Shown here: piece by piece, positions 36,707 to 46,681 of the stretch | Layout of the letters: each line of letters starts with the position of its first letter | Numbering within the stretch: position 1 is the stretch's first letter | Notes under the pieces: generated by a model | Told to the model about the DNA's origin: nothing | What the model saw: only the letters and a program-made list of their open reading frames with translations | Databases searched by the model: none | Position numbers and translations under genes: made by a program | Origin: Tamilnaduibacter salinus | GTDB taxonomy: Bacteria > Pseudomonadota > Gammaproteobacteria > Pseudomonadales > Oleiphilaceae | Reading direction: 5' to 3' | NCBI RefSeq assembly: GCF_003096655.1 | Contig: NZ_QEKQ01000005.1 | Location: 237,582 to 301,581, forward strand | DNA: 64,000 bases

Positions 36707-37450
36707 ATGAGCTACTACGAATCCGATGAGCAACTTGGCCAGTACATGGCCTTCCATTACGGCGACACCGAGTATTTCGGCGTGCCGAATTACCCGGTGG
36801 CCTGCGTCGAGCGTTGTCTCGCCCGCCATGGTGAGCGGCCACGACGCCGGGCGCTGGACCTTGGCTGTGCTGTGGGGCGCAGCACCCTGGAGCTGGCGCG
36901 GTCGTTTGATGACGTGGTGGGCATCGATCTCTCCCGGCGTTTTATCGACAGTGCCGAACAGCTCCGCCGAACGGGTGCATTCAGCTACTGGGTCCGGGAT
37001 GAAGGCGATCTCGGCCGGGAGCAGCGGGTGACGCTGGCGGCATTGGACTTATCGGACGCGGCACGCCGGACGCGGTTCGAGGTGGGCGATGCGCAGGCGC
37101 CAGGGCCATCCCACACCGGTTATGATCTGGTGTTTGCCGGCAACCTGCTGGACCGTTTACCGAGGCCGGCGGACTTCCTCGAACACGTGCACGAACGGCT
37201 CCTTCCGGGTGGCGTGCTGGTGCTCACCTCGCCCTATACCCTGTTGCCGGATTTTACGCCCCGGGGGGAATGGATCGGTGGTTATGAAGACAATGGGCAG
37301 GCTGTGACGGTTCGCGATGGCCTGTCGCATCATCTGTCCCGACGGTTTCGCCCGTTGGGCGAGCCGGAGGATGTGCCCTTCGTGATTCGCGAGACACGCC
37401 GCAAGTTCCAGCACACCGTCGCCGAGCTGACGGCCTGGGAGTGCTGTTAG
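36707..37450 (+). CDS. Stand-alone OvoA-C-terminal-like methyltransferase (putative 4-mercaptohistidine N1-methyltransferase)
   Basis: This 247-residue class I SAM methyltransferase has motif I LDLGCAVGRSTLELAR, the acidic VVGIDLSRRFIDSAEQL, and VFAGNLLDRLPRPADFL plus VLTSPYTLLPDFTPRGEWIGG. This combination, and the N-terminal YYESDEQLGQYMAFHYG, match the C-terminal methyltransferase domain of OvoA, which methylates 5-thiohistidine in ovothiol synthesis; here it is a separate gene. The start is ATG 36707 after GTGGAG. It follows the sulfoxide-synthase-like gene on the same strand across a repeat element, and its 3' end overlaps the convergent antiporter gene by four bases. Confidence 0.83.
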   Translation: MSYYESDEQLGQYMAFHYGDTEYFGVPNYPVACVERCLARHGERPRRRALDLGCAVGRSTLELARSFDDVVGIDLSRRFIDSAEQLRRTGAFSYWVRDEGDLGREQRVTLAALDLSDAARRTRFEVGDAQAPGPSHTGYDLVFAGNLLDRLPRPADFLEHVHERLLPGGVLVLTSPYTLLPDFTPRGEWIGGYEDNGQAVTVRDGLSHHLSRRFRPLGEPEDVPFVIRETRRKFQHTVAELTAWECC

Positions 37451-39006
37451 GAGGCATCCGGCTGTCTTCCGGCCAGGTCAGTGATGTGGCTGGCCAGAGC
37501 GACCCCGGTTTCGTTCATGGTCAGGTACGCGGCATTGACGCCCGCCTCCTGGATTTTTACCGCCTCGTCGGCGTACATGGTGTGGGCGACGATGTATCCA
37601 GTGAACCCTTTCTTGCGCAGCATGCGTGCGGCCAAAAGCTTGCCCTCAATTTCACTCATGGCCAGAACCACCGATTTCAGATTCGGCATGTACAGCCCCT
37701 GCCAGAAGCTGTCGTCTTCGGCATCGGCGAAGACGACATTACGTCCCTCGTTGATGTGCTTATCCACTTTGGATGGGTCTGAGTCGATGGCCATCAGCCG
37801 CGGTTCGGTATCAATGAGTCGATCATAGGCGGCGGTTCCGGTCCGGCCCATCCCCATGACCAGTACTTCAGTATCGCCCAGTGAAAGAGGCTGCTCATCC
37901 GGATGACGCTGGTGGCGCTCGAAACGCGCCAAGTGGCGTCCGAAACGGCCGTGGAGGTTGTGGGACAACCGGTTGAGCGGTGCTGAGATCACGAATGACA
38001 GGGCCACGGTAATGGCCAGGGGCACCAGCCATTCAGGCAACGCGACGCTGGCGACGATCAGCCCGAACTCACTGTAGTTGCTGAGTGACAGGCTGGTGAG
38101 GAAGCTGCTGCGTGCCCGCAGACGGAAGGCGATCATGAGTAGGAAGAACAGGACGCCCTTGAGGGGGAGCAACAGCGCAGCGCCCATGGCAAACAGCAGT
38201 GTCGTCTGGTCGGGGAGCCCTTCCATGCCGATCTGCAGGAAGAAGCCGACCAGGAAAATCTCCTTGACGCTCCAGAGCGATTTTGACAACTCCTGGGCCC
38301 GTGGGTGATTGGCCAGCAGGGCGCCGATCAGCAGGGCGCCCAGTTCAGAGCTCAGTCCCATCGCTTCGAACCCCATGCCGCCAACCGCCAGTGCCAGCAG
38401 CATGCCGAGCAGTACGAGCAGCTCGTCGTGACCGCTGATGTCGAGCAGCCGGAACAGGAGCGGGCGCAGCAGGGGCAGGGCGAATACCAAGAGGGCCCAG
38501 GCGGACGGCGTGTGGCCGGCGGTGACGCTCATCACCACCAGCGCAATCAGGTCCTGGACGACGAGAATGCCAATGGCCACCCGACCATGGAAGGCCCGGA
38601 GCTCGTTCTTGCTTTCCAGTACCTTGGCGACAAGTACTGTACTGGAGAATGACAGCGCGATCGCCAGAAGAACGGCTTCACGGGTGCCCAGGTCCATCAG
38701 GAGCAGCAGCCCCGGGGCGACGACCGCCACGGTCAGGCCAAAATGCAGCAACCCGCCGCCGATGACCTCGGGCCGCAGCAATGCCTTGAGCTTGAGTTTC
38801 AGTCCGACCGTGAACAACAGCAGCAAAACACCAAGATGGGCGAGGTGATCGAGAATCGCCGTGCTGCCGGCGGGCAGCCCCAGGGCCTGCCCGGACGCAT
38901 TGAGAAGAAAGCCGGCGACCAGAAAGCCAACGAGTGGTGGAAGCGCGAGGGTACGGGCCGCCAGGCCCAGACTGAATGCGAAAAGGATCCAGATGGCTTC
39001 GGTCAT
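37447..39006 (-). CDS. Kef-type cation:proton antiporter (CPA2) with TrkA-N domain
   Basis: This 519-residue membrane protein has about twelve hydrophobic segments forming a CPA2 antiporter domain (LPPLVGFLVAGFLLNASG, ALSFSSTVLVAKVLES, GILVVQDLIALVVM, GLSSELGALLIGALLANHP). A C-terminal cytosolic NAD-binding TrkA-N domain follows (VLVMGMGRTGTAAYDRL, residues about 383-500). It is closest to YbaL/KefB-like proteins exchanging potassium or another cation for protons. No KefF/KefG-type ancillary gene is adjacent. It overlaps the convergent methyltransferase gene by four bases. Confidence 0.88.
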   Translation of the reverse strand: MTEAIWILFAFSLGLAARTLALPPLVGFLVAGFLLNASGQALGLPAGSTAILDHLAHLGVLLLLFTVGLKLKLKALLRPEVIGGGLLHFGLTVAVVAPGLLLLMDLGTREAVLLAIALSFSSTVLVAKVLESKNELRAFHGRVAIGILVVQDLIALVVMSVTAGHTPSAWALLVFALPLLRPLLFRLLDISGHDELLVLLGMLLALAVGGMGFEAMGLSSELGALLIGALLANHPRAQELSKSLWSVKEIFLVGFFLQIGMEGLPDQTTLLFAMGAALLLPLKGVLFFLLMIAFRLRARSSFLTSLSLSNYSEFGLIVASVALPEWLVPLAITVALSFVISAPLNRLSHNLHGRFGRHLARFERHQRHPDEQPLSLGDTEVLVMGMGRTGTAAYDRLIDTEPRLMAIDSDPSKVDKHINEGRNVVFADAEDDSFWQGLYMPNLKSVVLAMSEIEGKLLAARMLRKKGFTGYIVAHTMYADEAVKIQEAGVNAAYLTMNETGVALASHITDLAGRQPDAS

Positions 39007-39016
39007 GGTCCGTCGT

Positions 39017-39958
39017 CTACTGCCGCTGAATGTCTTTCAGGAACCCGGTAACCAGTTCCGCGGATCGCTCGGGGACTTCCATCATGGGCACGTGGCCGAC
39101 GTTGTCGAGCTTGACGACGCGGGCGTTTGGGATCAGGCGCTCGAAAATGTCTGCATTGCGCACATTCAGTGCCCGATCCTGTTGTCCCCAGATGATCAGT
39201 ACCGGTGCCTGAATCTGCCTCATCTGCTCTGTGAAAGACTGATCCATGCCGGCGTCCGGATCAATAATGTCCGCGAAAATCTGCTCGTTCAGATCCTGAC
39301 GGGCGATGGCCTTCTCCTCCATGACCGATCCGACCGGCCAGGGAATGAACGGCTTCTGCTCCATGACAAAGTCGATCAGCTTGTCGAGGTCCCCTTCCTT
39401 GCGGACGATCAGCGGATTCGGTCGTCCGTCCGTCACCTGTTCGGTCAGGGGGCTGGGAAATTCTGTAATGCCGCCGGGGGCGAACAGAATCGCGGACTGC
39501 ACCTGGTTCGGGTGGCTGGCGGTATATAGTGCCGTGATGGCGCCGCCCATGGAATTGCCAATCAGGTGGAAGCGTTCCAGACCAAGCTCGGTAAAGATCG
39601 CCTCAAGGCTCTCCACCTGTGCCTTGTGGGTGTAGGCGCGGTCCCGCGGCTGGGCGCTGTCACCGTGGCCCGGCAGATCCAGAGCGTAGAGGGTCGTGGA
39701 TTCGGGCAGGGCGTTGGCCAGTCGGGTCCAGTTGTCCTTGTTGGCCCCGAAACCGTGCAGCATGACCAGCGGTATGCCGTCGCTCACTGTCTCGCTGCGC
39801 AGGTAGGCGTACTCGGCGCCATCGACGACCACCCGTTTCTCCTCAAGGTCCGCACGACTGCGCTCCATAGCGATGGCGGATTCGTAGAGGTCGTGGCGGG
39901 AACAGCCGGAGAGAACGACCAGAGTGGCAAGCAGGGCAAACAGGGGCAACGACTTCAT
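39017..39958 (-). CDS. Lipid-anchored alpha/beta hydrolase
   Basis: This 313-residue protein has a lipoprotein signal (VVLSGC, Cys near 19). An alpha/beta hydrolase fold follows: PLVMLHGFGANKDNWTRL (oxyanion hole), the nucleophile elbow GNSMGGAITALY (Ser near 142), PVLIIWGQQDRAL (Asp) and the catalytic His in NVGHVPMMEVPE. It resembles esterases/lipases of the haloperoxidase/monoglyceride-lipase type. The substrate is unknown; it should act in the periplasm, tethered to a membrane. It lies 10 bp upstream of the antiporter gene on the same strand. Confidence 0.85.
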   Translation of the reverse strand: MKSLPLFALLATLVVLSGCSRHDLYESAIAMERSRADLEEKRVVVDGAEYAYLRSETVSDGIPLVMLHGFGANKDNWTRLANALPESTTLYALDLPGHGDSAQPRDRAYTHKAQVESLEAIFTELGLERFHLIGNSMGGAITALYTASHPNQVQSAILFAPGGITEFPSPLTEQVTDGRPNPLIVRKEGDLDKLIDFVMEQKPFIPWPVGSVMEEKAIARQDLNEQIFADIIDPDAGMDQSFTEQMRQIQAPVLIIWGQQDRALNVRNADIFERLIPNARVVKLDNVGHVPMMEVPERSAELVTGFLKDIQRQ

Positions 39959-39987
39959 GAACGGTCCTTATTCCGGTGGTCGGGGAC

Positions 39988-40016
39988 AACAGGACCGGCT
40001 CAGTGCCGGTCCTGTT
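39988..40016 (-). terminator. Hairpin at the purD stop codon
   Basis: A perfect 12 bp stem (39988-39999 with 40005-40016) has the purD stop codon (40000-40002) in its loop. There is no clear T run on the minus strand, so it is a weak or Rho-assisted terminator, or an mRNA 3'-end stabiliser. Confidence 0.5.
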
Positions 40017-41292
40017 CCCGGGCAATGGCATGATGCCCGATATCGCGACGACAGTGTACGTCTTTCCAGTGAATGCGGTCTGCCAACTGGTAGGCGCGCT
40101 GCTGCGCCTCGGTGACCGAGTCACCCAGTGCCGTGGCGCACAGCACCCGGCCGCCGCTGGTGACCACATTGCCGTCATCAAGTTTTGTGCCGGCGTGAAA
40201 GACCTTCTCGCCGCCCGTCTCGCTCTCCGGCAGGCCGCTGATCGGCAGCCCTTTTTCGTAAGAGCCGGGATAGCCGCCGGCAGCGAGCACTACGCCCACG
40301 GCCGCGCGGGAGTCCCAGGTGGAGTCGCACCGATCCAGGGTGCCATCGATCCCGGCCTGGCAGAGGCTCACCAGATCAGCCGTCATCCGCAGCATGATCG
40401 GTTGGGTTTCCGGGTCGCCGAAGCGGCAGTTGTATTCAATGACCTTGGGCGCACCGTCCGGGTCGATCATCAGGCCGGCGTAGAGAAAGCCGGTATACGG
40501 ATGCCCCTCCGATGCCATCCCCTGGACCGTGGGGACAATCACCTCATTCATGATGCGCTGGTGGACGTTGTCGGTGACCACGGGTGCGGGAGAATAGGCG
40601 CCCATGCCGCCGGTGTTCGGCCCCGTGTCGCCATCGCCGACCGGTTTGTGGTCCTGGCTGGTCGCCATCGGCAGGATGTGCTCACCGTCGACCATGACGA
40701 TGAAGCTCGCTTCCTCGCCCACCAGAAATTCCTCGATCACGACGCGGCTGCCCGCATCGCCAAAGGCGTTGCCCGAGAGCATGTCCCGGATCGCGTCTTC
40801 GGCCTCGGGGAGCGTCTGCGCGACCACCACGCCTTTGCCCGCCGCCAGACCGTCGGCCTTCACCACAATCGGCGCGCCCTGTTCGCGGACGTAGGACAGC
40901 GCCTCATCCACGTCTGTGAAATTGCCGTAGGCGGCGGTGGGTATCCGGTGCCGTGCAAGGAAGTCCTTGGTGAATGCCTTGGAGCCCTCAAGTTGCGCGG
41001 CGCCCTGGTCCGGGCCGAAGATGCGCAGGCCCTGATCCCGGAAGTGATCGACGATGCCCTCGACCAGAGGCGCTTCCGGGCCGACGATCGTCAGCTCAAC
41101 CTCGTTGTCGCGTGCGAAGGCGGCGAGACCGGCGAAATCGAGCACGTCCAGTCCGACATTCTCCAGCGCTGGCTCCCGGGCCGTCCCGGCATTGCCGGGG
41201 GCGACGAACACCCGGTCGGCGGTCGGGGACTGGGCGGCCTTCCAGGCCAGGGCGTGTTCGCGGCCGCCGCCACCGATGATCAGAACGTTCAT
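40000..41292 (-). CDS. purD: Phosphoribosylamine-glycine ligase
   Basis: This 430-residue ATP-grasp enzyme of purine synthesis joins glycine to phosphoribosylamine. Seen are the N-terminal [16 protein letters not shown], the [11 protein letters not shown] segment, the ATP-grasp core [19 protein letters not shown], and the metal-ligand region [17 protein letters not shown]. Length is normal. It follows purH by 10 bp on the same strand; the two are adjacent in many gammaproteobacteria. A hairpin covers the stop codon. Confidence 0.96.
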   Translation of the reverse strand: MNVLIIGGGGREHALAWKAAQSPTADRVFVAPGNAGTAREPALENVGLDVLDFAGLAAFARDNEVELTIVGPEAPLVEGIVDHFRDQGLRIFGPDQGAAQLEGSKAFTKDFLARHRIPTAAYGNFTDVDEALSYVREQGAPIVVKADGLAAGKGVVVAQTLPEAEDAIRDMLSGNAFGDAGSRVVIEEFLVGEEASFIVMVDGEHILPMATSQDHKPVGDGDTGPNTGGMGAYSPAPVVTDNVHQRIMNEVIVPTVQGMASEGHPYTGFLYAGLMIDPDGAPKVIEYNCRFGDPETQPIMLRMTADLVSLCQAGIDGTLDRCDSTWDSRAAVGVVLAAGGYPGSYEKGLPISGLPESETGGEKVFHAGTKLDDGNVVTSGGRVLCATALGDSVTEAQQRAYQLADRIHWKDVHCRRDIGHHAIAREQDRH

Positions 41293-41302
41293 ACCAACCT
41301 CC

Positions 41303-42883
41303 TCAGTGGCGGAAATGGCGCATGCCGGTGAAGACCATGGCGATGCCGTGCTCGTTGGCCGCGTCGATTACCTCCTGGTCGCGGCGGGAGCCGCCGGGCT
41401 GGATGACGGCGGTAATGCCCGCTTCGGCCGCGGCATCGATGCCATCCCGGAACGGGAAGAAGGCGTCGGAGGCCATGACGGAGCCCTTCACTTCCAGGTT
41501 CTCGTCTGCCGCCTTGATGCCGGCGATCTTTGCGCTGTAGACCCGGCTCATCTGGCCGGCGCCAACGCCAATGGTCCGACCCGCACGGGCGTAGACGATG
41601 GCGTTGGATTTGACGTACTTGGCCACCTCCCAGGCGAACAGCAGATCGTTCAGTTCGCTCTCGGTGGGCTGGCGCTCGGAGACCATCTGCACATCGTCCA
41701 TATCGACCATGCCCAAGTCCCGGTCCTGAACCAGCAGGCCGCCGGTGACACGCTTGTAGTCCAGTGCCTTCTCGCGCTCACCACTGAGATCGCCGCAGGC
41801 GAGTAGCCGCACGTTCTTCTTGGTGGCGACCGCTTCGGCGGCTTCGGCGCTGACGGTGGGTGCGATGATCACTTCAACGAATTGCCGGTCGACGATGGCC
41901 CGGGCCGTGTCCGCGTCCAGCTCTCGGTTGAAGGCAATGATGCCGCCAAATGCGGACGTCGGGTCGGTGGCAAAGGCCAGCTCGTACGCCTGTTTGAGGT
42001 CCGCGCCAATCGCGACGCCGCAGGGGTTGGCGTGCTTGACGATCACGCAGGCCGGATCGGCGAAGGGCTTGACGCATTCCAGCGCCGCGTCGGTGTCGGC
42101 GACGTTGTTGAACGACAGCGCCTTGCCCTGGATCTGGTCGGCCGTCGCGACGGAAGCCTCTTTCGGGGCACGCTCGGCATAGAATGCAGCACGCTGGTGC
42201 GGGTTCTCGCCGTAGCGCATCTCCTGCACCTTCACGAGCTGGGCGTTGAAGGTGCGGGGGAAGTCCTCGTCGCTGCTGTCGGCGGTGCGCCCGCCAAGAT
42301 AGTTGGCAATAGCGGCGTCGTAGCCGGCTGTGTGTTCGAACGCGCGGACGGCCAGGTCGAACCGCGTGGCGTAGCTGATGCCACCGCTGTTGGCGTCCAG
42401 CTCATCCAGAATCCGTTTGTAGTCGCCGGTGTTGACGACGATGGCCACATCGTCGTGATTCTTGGCCGCAGCGCGCACCATTGTGGGGCCGCCGATGTCG
42501 ATGTTCTCGATGGCGTTGGCGAGCGTGCAGTCGTCCTCCGCCACGGCGGATTCAAACGGGTAGAGGTTGACCACCACCATGTCGATGGGGTCGATGCCGT
42601 GCTCGAGCATCACGGCGTCGTCCGTGCCCCGCCGACCGAGAATGCCGCCGTGGATGGTGGGGTGCAGCGTTTTGACGCGGCCATCCATCATCTCTGGAAA
42701 GCCAGTGTGATCGGACACTTCCTTGACGGGAATGTCGTTTTCCTGAAGCAGCCGGAAGGTGCCGCCGGTGGACAGCAGTTCGATGCCACGATCGGCAAGG
42801 CGACGGGCGAAATCCACGAGGCCGGTCTTGTCGGAAACGCTGAGCAGGGCGCGTCGAATCGAGGTGTTGTCCTGGTGTGCCAT
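41303..42883 (-). CDS. purH: Bifunctional AICAR transformylase / IMP cyclohydrolase
   Basis: This 526-residue enzyme catalyses the last two steps of IMP synthesis. The N-terminal MGS-like cyclohydrolase domain carries [18 protein letters not shown] and [13 protein letters not shown]. The C-terminal AICAR formyltransferase domain carries [23 protein letters not shown] (Lys-His active-site pair) and [12 protein letters not shown]. It is the first gene of a purHD unit. A 14 bp perfect palindrome and a hairpin lie between it and the upstream fis gene. Confidence 0.96.
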   Translation of the reverse strand: MAHQDNTSIRRALLSVSDKTGLVDFARRLADRGIELLSTGGTFRLLQENDIPVKEVSDHTGFPEMMDGRVKTLHPTIHGGILGRRGTDDAVMLEHGIDPIDMVVVNLYPFESAVAEDDCTLANAIENIDIGGPTMVRAAAKNHDDVAIVVNTGDYKRILDELDANSGGISYATRFDLAVRAFEHTAGYDAAIANYLGGRTADSSDEDFPRTFNAQLVKVQEMRYGENPHQRAAFYAERAPKEASVATADQIQGKALSFNNVADTDAALECVKPFADPACVIVKHANPCGVAIGADLKQAYELAFATDPTSAFGGIIAFNRELDADTARAIVDRQFVEVIIAPTVSAEAAEAVATKKNVRLLACGDLSGEREKALDYKRVTGGLLVQDRDLGMVDMDDVQMVSERQPTESELNDLLFAWEVAKYVKSNAIVYARAGRTIGVGAGQMSRVYSAKIAGIKAADENLEVKGSVMASDAFFPFRDGIDAAAEAGITAVIQPGGSRRDQEVIDAANEHGIAMVFTGMRHFRH

Positions 42884-42910
42884 GGGTCTCTTACGTTGGT
42901 TGAAAGGCTT

Positions 42911-42924
42911 GCATACCGGTATGC
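42911..42924. promoter_or_regulatory. 14 bp perfect palindrome upstream of purH
   Basis: GCATACCGGTATGC is self-complementary and lies 28 bp upstream of the purH start codon. It is not the E. coli PurR box. It could be an operator for an unidentified regulator, or chance. Confidence 0.35.
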
Positions 42925-42940
42925 CGGGCTCTGAACGAAT

Positions 42941-42963
42941 GAAGGCCTCTCGTGGAGGCCTTC
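42941..42963 (-). terminator. Hairpin after fis
   Basis: A 9 bp perfect stem GAAGGCCTC / GAGGCCTTC with a 5-base loop lies 16 bp after the fis stop codon, with a T-containing tail on the minus strand. It probably separates the dusB-fis unit from purHD. Confidence 0.6.
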
Positions 42964-42978
42964 GGGGGCTGTTTCGGC

Positions 42979-43290
42979 TTACAGCAGTCCGTACTGCTTG
43001 AGCTTCTTGCGCAGGGTGCCCCGGTTCAGGCCCAGCATGTCGGAGGCGCGGGTCTGGTTGTTGCGGGTGTAGGTCATCACCTGCTCCAGCAGGGGCGCTT
43101 CCACTTCGCTCAGCACGAGCTGGTAGACGTCGGTCACCGGAGCGCCGTCCAGCTGTTCAAAGTAGTTCTTCAGGGCCAGCTCCACGCTGTCGCGCAGGGT
43201 GACCGAATGGCCCCCTTGAGCGGTGGATTGCAACTGCTGGCTGCCGGACTCCGGCGGTTGGTTTTCGTTGGCCAGTGTGTCAGCGCTCAT
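42979..43290 (-). CDS. fis: DNA-binding protein Fis
   Basis: This 103-residue nucleoid protein has the conserved C-terminal helix-turn-helix [32 protein letters not shown], nearly invariant in gammaproteobacterial Fis. The beta-hairpin activator region precedes it. The first 30 residues are Gln/Ser-rich and variable. It overlaps the end of dusB by four bases (43287-43290), giving the classical dusB-fis operon, whose transcription is usually controlled ahead of dusB and responds to growth rate. Confidence 0.95.
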   Translation of the reverse strand: MSADTLANENQPPESGSQQLQSTAQGGHSVTLRDSVELALKNYFEQLDGAPVTDVYQLVLSEVEAPLLEQVMTYTRNNQTRASDMLGLNRGTLRKKLKQYGLL

Positions 43291-44285
43291 GCTGCGAATA
43301 CCTCTCCATTTCGTAAGTCTGAAAAGTACTGTTGAATGCCGTCAATCTGTTCCGCCGCGCTCTCCATGGCATTGAAGCGGCGACGGAACCGTTTGTCGGG
43401 GTCGTGGGACTGGAGGTACCAGCCCACATGTTTGCGGGCGATTCGCACGCCCATGAATTCTCCGTAGAAACGGTGCAGGGCCTCCAGATGTTCCAGAAGA
43501 ATCGTTTCCACTTCGACCAGAGCGGGCGGTGCGCACCGCTGGCCCGTGGTCAGGTAGTGGTGGATTTCCCGGAATATCCAGGGGCTGCCCTGAGCGGCCC
43601 GGCCGATCAGCAGACCGTCCGCGCCCGTGTGCTGCAGAATCCGTGCCGCTTTTTCGGGGCTGTCCACATCGCCGTTGGCAAACACCGGTATGTTCCGCTC
43701 GGCCTTCACACGGGCGATGGTGTCGTACTCGGCCTCCCCCTGGTAGCTGTCCGCCCGGGTCCGGCCGTGGATGGACAGGGCCTGAATCCCCGCCTCTTCG
43801 GCCATGCGGGCAATCACCGGCGCATTGCGGTGTTCGCGGTCCCAGCCGGTGCGCGTTTTGAGGGTGACAGGCACATCCACGGCCCGGACAACCGCATGAA
43901 GAATGTCGCCAACCAGGGTTTCGTCCTTCATCAGGGCAGAACCTGCCGCCTTATTGCAGACCTTCTTGGCGGGACAGCCCATGTTGATATCAATGATCTG
44001 GGCGCCGTTGTCGACATTGACCCGGGCAGCCTCCGCGAGCATGTCCGGGTCTCCGCCAGCAATCTGTACGGACCGGGGCTCCGGTTCGCCCGTGTGGTCC
44101 AGTCGCAGTCGGGATTTGCGGGTATGCCAGAGCCGCTGGTCGGCGGTCACCATCTCGGACACCGCCAGCCCGGCGCCAAGTCGGCGACAGAGTAGCCGAA
44201 ACGGGCGATCCGTCACCCCGGCCATGGGCGCGACAATCAGCGAGTTGGGCAACGTGTATGGACCAATGGTCGCCTCGGGCATCAT
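43287..44285 (-). CDS. dusB: tRNA-dihydrouridine synthase B
   Basis: This 332-residue FMN-dependent TIM-barrel enzyme reduces a uridine in the tRNA D-loop. Seen are the N-terminal [22 protein letters not shown], the catalytic cysteine in [18 protein letters not shown], and the FMN-phosphate site [31 protein letters not shown]. The subgroup (DusB rather than A or C) is assigned from the linkage to fis. Two adjacent ATGs open the frame. Confidence 0.94.
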   Translation of the reverse strand: MMPEATIGPYTLPNSLIVAPMAGVTDRPFRLLCRRLGAGLAVSEMVTADQRLWHTRKSRLRLDHTGEPEPRSVQIAGGDPDMLAEAARVNVDNGAQIIDINMGCPAKKVCNKAAGSALMKDETLVGDILHAVVRAVDVPVTLKTRTGWDREHRNAPVIARMAEEAGIQALSIHGRTRADSYQGEAEYDTIARVKAERNIPVFANGDVDSPEKAARILQHTGADGLLIGRAAQGSPWIFREIHHYLTTGQRCAPPALVEVETILLEHLEALHRFYGEFMGVRIARKHVGWYLQSHDPDKRFRRRFNAMESAAEQIDGIQQYFSDLRNGEVFAA

Positions 44286-44435
44286 CCTTCCGCACCTTCC
44301 GGATCTGGTTAAAACTCGACCAGCTCAATAAGGGCCGACAATGATACCCCCGCGCCCGGGTGGATTGAAGGGGACAGGGCCGGAAAAATCTGATTATTTT
44401 TCGCGCAGTTCTCTTGACAACACGGGTGGCCCCTT

Positions 44436-45719
44436 TCAGCGCGCATCGCGATTGGTGGCGCGGCGGGGCAGAAACTCAAGGTTGTAGTTGACCGCGTCCC
44501 GGCCGGGATCACGGATAGCGATGGAGATGCGCACGGGGGTGGCGGTCGGCATCTCAGTGAGGTCGGTTGCGTTGCCGCGGAGGTACTCCGTCGGTTCAAA
44601 GACACTCTGGGCCACCACCTCACCGCTCAGGTTGGAGAAGCTCAGCCCGATGGCGGGGAAGGGTTGGCGGAACTCGGCGTTATTGACGAGGACGGCGTCA
44701 ACGATCAGTGCTTTGCGCTGGTCCGGGTCATCCCGCACGACGAGCTTGCGACTGTTGATGCGGTCCAGTGCAATCAGCGGCGGCAGGTCGCACCCGGCAT
44801 ATTGGCAGGCTTTTTCATACCAGGGGCGAAGCTGGGGGACGCTGGCCAGGCGATCGAACTGGAACCAGGTGACCTGAGCAATCAACAGGGCAATCAGGGC
44901 CAGTGTGACGAGGGTCCAGAGTGTCCGGCGCAGCCAGGGGCGTTCTTTCGATGCGACCGCGATGGGCTCGGAGCGGAGGTTGTCCCACTGGCCACCGTGG
45001 CTGCTGCCCGGTCGGGCAGGCGACGGGGTGTCGGCGCGTTCCATGGCGTCGGTGGCGGTGACACCGGGGTCGTCTTCCGCCATGGTCAGCGTGTCACGGT
45101 TGGGATGCTCGTCGGGCCAGCCGATGGCCTCGTCCATTGCGCTGTCGAAAAGCGGCGTGTCGTCAGGGGCCGGTTCCGTCGTGTCTTCCGGCTCCGGAGG
45201 GGCCTGCTGTGGCTCGTCCTGTTCTGACGGGGCACTGTCCTCCTCTTTGAGCATGGCCTCGGCCCAGCTCTCATCAATGGCCTCGTCGCCGGACTCGCTC
45301 TCGTCTTCCGGATACGGATGCTCCGGATCATCCTCGTCCATGGCGAGGAAGCTGTCGCTGAGCTCTTCGTCCGGGATGGCCTTTTTGCCCGCGTAATTGC
45401 CGGCGGCGGCGTCTTCCTCCGGGTCGTCCTCAAAGACCAGATCGTCTTCCGGCTCTTCTGGCTCTTCCGGCGTCTCCGCTGACGACTCGTGCTTGGTTGC
45501 AGACGCTGTCTGGTCGGGAGTCGGGTGCTCTGGCTCCGGCCCGGTCGGGTCTGGCGTCGGCTGAGGAACGGGCTCTGGCTCGCGGTGATCCAGCGCATTG
45601 AACACTTCCATGCATTGCCCACAACGGACCTTGCCACCGGCGACGTTGAGCTGTTCACCGGTGACTCGGAATCGGGTGCCGCAATGGGGGCAGCGGGTCA
45701 GCGTACTGCTCTGGCTCAT
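44436..45719 (-). CDS. Zinc-ribbon and DUF3426 domain membrane protein
   Basis: This 427-residue protein has an N-terminal MJ0042-type zinc ribbon (CPHCGTRFRVTGEQLNVAGGKVRCGQCMEVFNA, residues 11-43). A very acidic, Pro/Glu-rich disordered middle (45-245), one membrane segment (about 265-287) and the periplasmic DUF3426 domain (290-427) follow. The same gene lies next to prmA and dusB in many gammaproteobacteria. Function is unknown; a sensor-like role is possible from the topology. It is in the same orientation as prmA, 64 bp downstream of it. Confidence 0.88.
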   Translation of the reverse strand: MSQSSTLTRCPHCGTRFRVTGEQLNVAGGKVRCGQCMEVFNALDHREPEPVPQPTPDPTGPEPEHPTPDQTASATKHESSAETPEEPEEPEDDLVFEDDPEEDAAAGNYAGKKAIPDEELSDSFLAMDEDDPEHPYPEDESESGDEAIDESWAEAMLKEEDSAPSEQDEPQQAPPEPEDTTEPAPDDTPLFDSAMDEAIGWPDEHPNRDTLTMAEDDPGVTATDAMERADTPSPARPGSSHGGQWDNLRSEPIAVASKERPWLRRTLWTLVTLALIALLIAQVTWFQFDRLASVPQLRPWYEKACQYAGCDLPPLIALDRINSRKLVVRDDPDQRKALIVDAVLVNNAEFRQPFPAIGLSFSNLSGEVVAQSVFEPTEYLRGNATDLTEMPTATPVRISIAIRDPGRDAVNYNLEFLPRRATNRDAR

Positions 45720-45783
45720 CCTGAACGTCCTGTCTTAGGCCGCAAATACTGAAGCGCAGTCTAGCCTTTCCGGCGGCGCTCCG

Positions 45784-46680
45784 TCACCTGTCGCGGCGCC
45801 GGCCTGTGATGCAGACCCACCCCTCCTTCTCCGTCGGGGGCTGCATGTCGAACCAGGGGTCGTAGGCGTCAGCCACCTGAACGGCCTGTTCGCTGAGAAT
45901 CCCCGACAGCACGATCCAGCCGCCTTCGCGGACGCGAGAGGCCAGTTTGCCGGCCAGCGACATCAGCGGCTGTGCGAGGATGTTGGCGAGCACCAGGTCT
46001 GCCTCCATCTCCGGATCGTTGTCCGGCAGATAGAGGGCGACCCGGGATTCGTCGATCTCGTTGCGACGGGTGTTTTCCCGGGTGGCTTCCAGGGCCTGCG
46101 GGTCGGTGTCCACGCCGACAAAATGGCGGGCGCCGAGCAGCAGCGCCGCCAGCCCGAGAATGCCGGAGCCACAACCGTAGTCGATCACCTGCTGGCCGGT
46201 CAGGTCCTGGCCGTCAAGCCATTCCAGACATAGGGCGGTGGTCTGGTGAGTGCCAGTGCCAAATGCCAGGCCAGGGTCGAGGACGAGGTTGGCGCCGTCC
46301 GGGTCCGGGGCGCTGTGCCAGCTGGGCACGATCCACAGCCGCTGGCCGAAGCGGATGGGCTGGAAATCGTCCATCCAGGCCCGCTCCCAGTCACGATCCT
46401 CGAGCAGCTCCACCTCGATGTGGCCCAGCGTCTGCTGGGTCTGCTGGTGGTACTGATCCTGCAGCAGGGCGCGGATGCCTTCCATGTTTTCGTCGGTCTG
46501 GAACAGACCCGTGACCCGGGTCTGATTCCACAGCGGCGTTGTACCCGGTTCGGGCTCGAACAGCGGCTGATCGGCCGCGTCTTCCATGGTCACGGCTTCG
46601 GCGCCGGCGCCCATGAGCAGTTCCTCCACCAACTCCGCATGATCCGGGTCGGCGGGGACGTGAAGCTGGATCCAGCGCAT
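45784..46680 (-). CDS. prmA: Ribosomal protein L11 methyltransferase
   Basis: This 298-residue SAM-dependent enzyme trimethylates ribosomal protein L11. Seen are the N-terminal L11-binding domain (MRWIQLHVPADPDHAELVEELL), the family's LVLDPGLAFGTGTHQTTALCLEWL, the SAM motif VIDYGCGSGILGLAALLLGA, and NILAQPLMSLAGKLA. Length is typical. It is separated by one base from the accC stop, in the common accB-accC-prmA order. Confidence 0.96.
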   Translation of the reverse strand: MRWIQLHVPADPDHAELVEELLMGAGAEAVTMEDAADQPLFEPEPGTTPLWNQTRVTGLFQTDENMEGIRALLQDQYHQQTQQTLGHIEVELLEDRDWERAWMDDFQPIRFGQRLWIVPSWHSAPDPDGANLVLDPGLAFGTGTHQTTALCLEWLDGQDLTGQQVIDYGCGSGILGLAALLLGARHFVGVDTDPQALEATRENTRRNEIDESRVALYLPDNDPEMEADLVLANILAQPLMSLAGKLASRVREGGWIVLSGILSEQAVQVADAYDPWFDMQPPTEKEGWVCITGRRRDR

Positions 46681-46681
46681 G

